This document shows, in pieces, positions 41,575 to 41,713 of a stretch of 41,713 nt of DNA. The translations under genes were made by a program, and so were the position numbers. Position 1 is the first letter of the stretch, and each line of letters starts with the position of its first letter. Source of the stretch: Ruminococcus sp. (lineage in GTDB: Bacteria; Bacillota; Clostridia; Oscillospirales; Ruminococcaceae). Location: NCBI GenBank assembly GCA_017542125.1, contig JAFXXU010000007.1:1-41713 (forward strand), written 5' to 3'. Under the pieces are notes generated by a model. It saw only the letters and a list, made by a program, of their open reading frames with translations, was not told the DNA's origin and made no database searches.

Positions 41575-41713
41575 TTAAGGCAACACCGCACGACCCGCGG
41601 CTAACGCCTCTGCACATCATCTGCTTGCCAGCTTTCCGTCATATTACCCAAATTCTCCTTGACTTGCGTCAGCAAGCCTGCGTCGAATTTAGGCAATCTG
41701 ACGAAAATCTGGA
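41575..41713. mobile_element. MITE copy 4 (cut by window end)
   Basis: Starts TTAAGGCAACACCGCACGAC six bases after the GH120 stop and follows copy 1 closely through CATATTACCCAAATTCTCCT to the window end. The right terminus is not visible. Confidence 0.85.

Overview
The window looks like chromosomal DNA of an anaerobic gut Firmicute of the Ruminococcus / Oscillospiraceae type. This is inferred from gene content: feoA-feoA-feoB with a FeoB-associated Cys-rich protein, an anaerobic ribonucleotide reductase fragment, a VanW-YqeG cluster, glycan-degrading genes of families GH2 and GH120, CUT1 sugar transporters, Rpn-type nuclease remnants and a sigma factor with an ectodomain. Promoters are of the SigA type with a uniform 17-bp spacer, often ending GTGGTATAAT or GTGTTATAAT. 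No species is claimed.

Layout. 1-1.1 kb: end of a sugar ABC transporter (two permeases). 1.2-2.8 kb: a small DUF4314-like gene, then a monovalent cation:proton antiporter whose leader is a good match to a fluoride (crcB-type) riboswitch with an overlapping intrinsic terminator. 2.8-7.1 kb: a decayed mobile-element zone with a WYL regulator, an Rpn remnant, two HTH/excisionase genes, an xis-int fusion pseudogene and two orphan tRNA 3' halves (Ser-CGA and fMet), each accompanied by direct repeats of 11-bp period. 7.1-9.3 kb: CDP-alcohol phosphatidyltransferase, gene fragments, a DinB-like protein and a TetR regulator with a double operator. 9.3-12 kb: a sorting-signal fragment, a frameshifted diguanylate cyclase, and nrdD and permease fragments. 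12-15.9 kb: ArsR with a C_GCAxxG protein, an MBL-fold enzyme, a DUF134-NifX fusion, and divergent two-subunit chromate transporters. 16-21 kb: a broken metallophosphatase joined to an IS200 TnpA tail, then the feo iron operon with repeated DtxR/IdeR-like boxes. 21-25 kb: a peptidase pseudogene cut by an IS remnant, a membrane-anchored sigma factor, the first copy of a MITE and a secreted C1 peptidase lipoprotein. 25-34.4 kb: flippase; TIM barrel-YqeG-VanW operon; then a minus-strand run of YciI, ABC exporter, SfsA, unknown, nucleoside phosphorylase and MFS. 34.5-41.7 kb: GH2 beta-galactosidase, three more MITE copies, PfkB sugar kinase and GH120 beta-xylosidase.

Themes. Metal and ion handling dominates (fluoride/cation antiport, Fe2+, chromate, ArsR-type metalloid). 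Carbohydrate use frames both ends. The strongest overall pattern is erosion by internal deletion: about fifteen genes survive only as heads, tails or fusions, often with a functional promoter or start site still attached. The most notable intact finds are the putative fluoride riboswitch on a CPA antiporter, the sigma-ectodomain fusion with a strong internal start, the MITE family with a likely parental IS remnant, and the GH120 enzyme with a 14-residue insertion between its catalytic residues.
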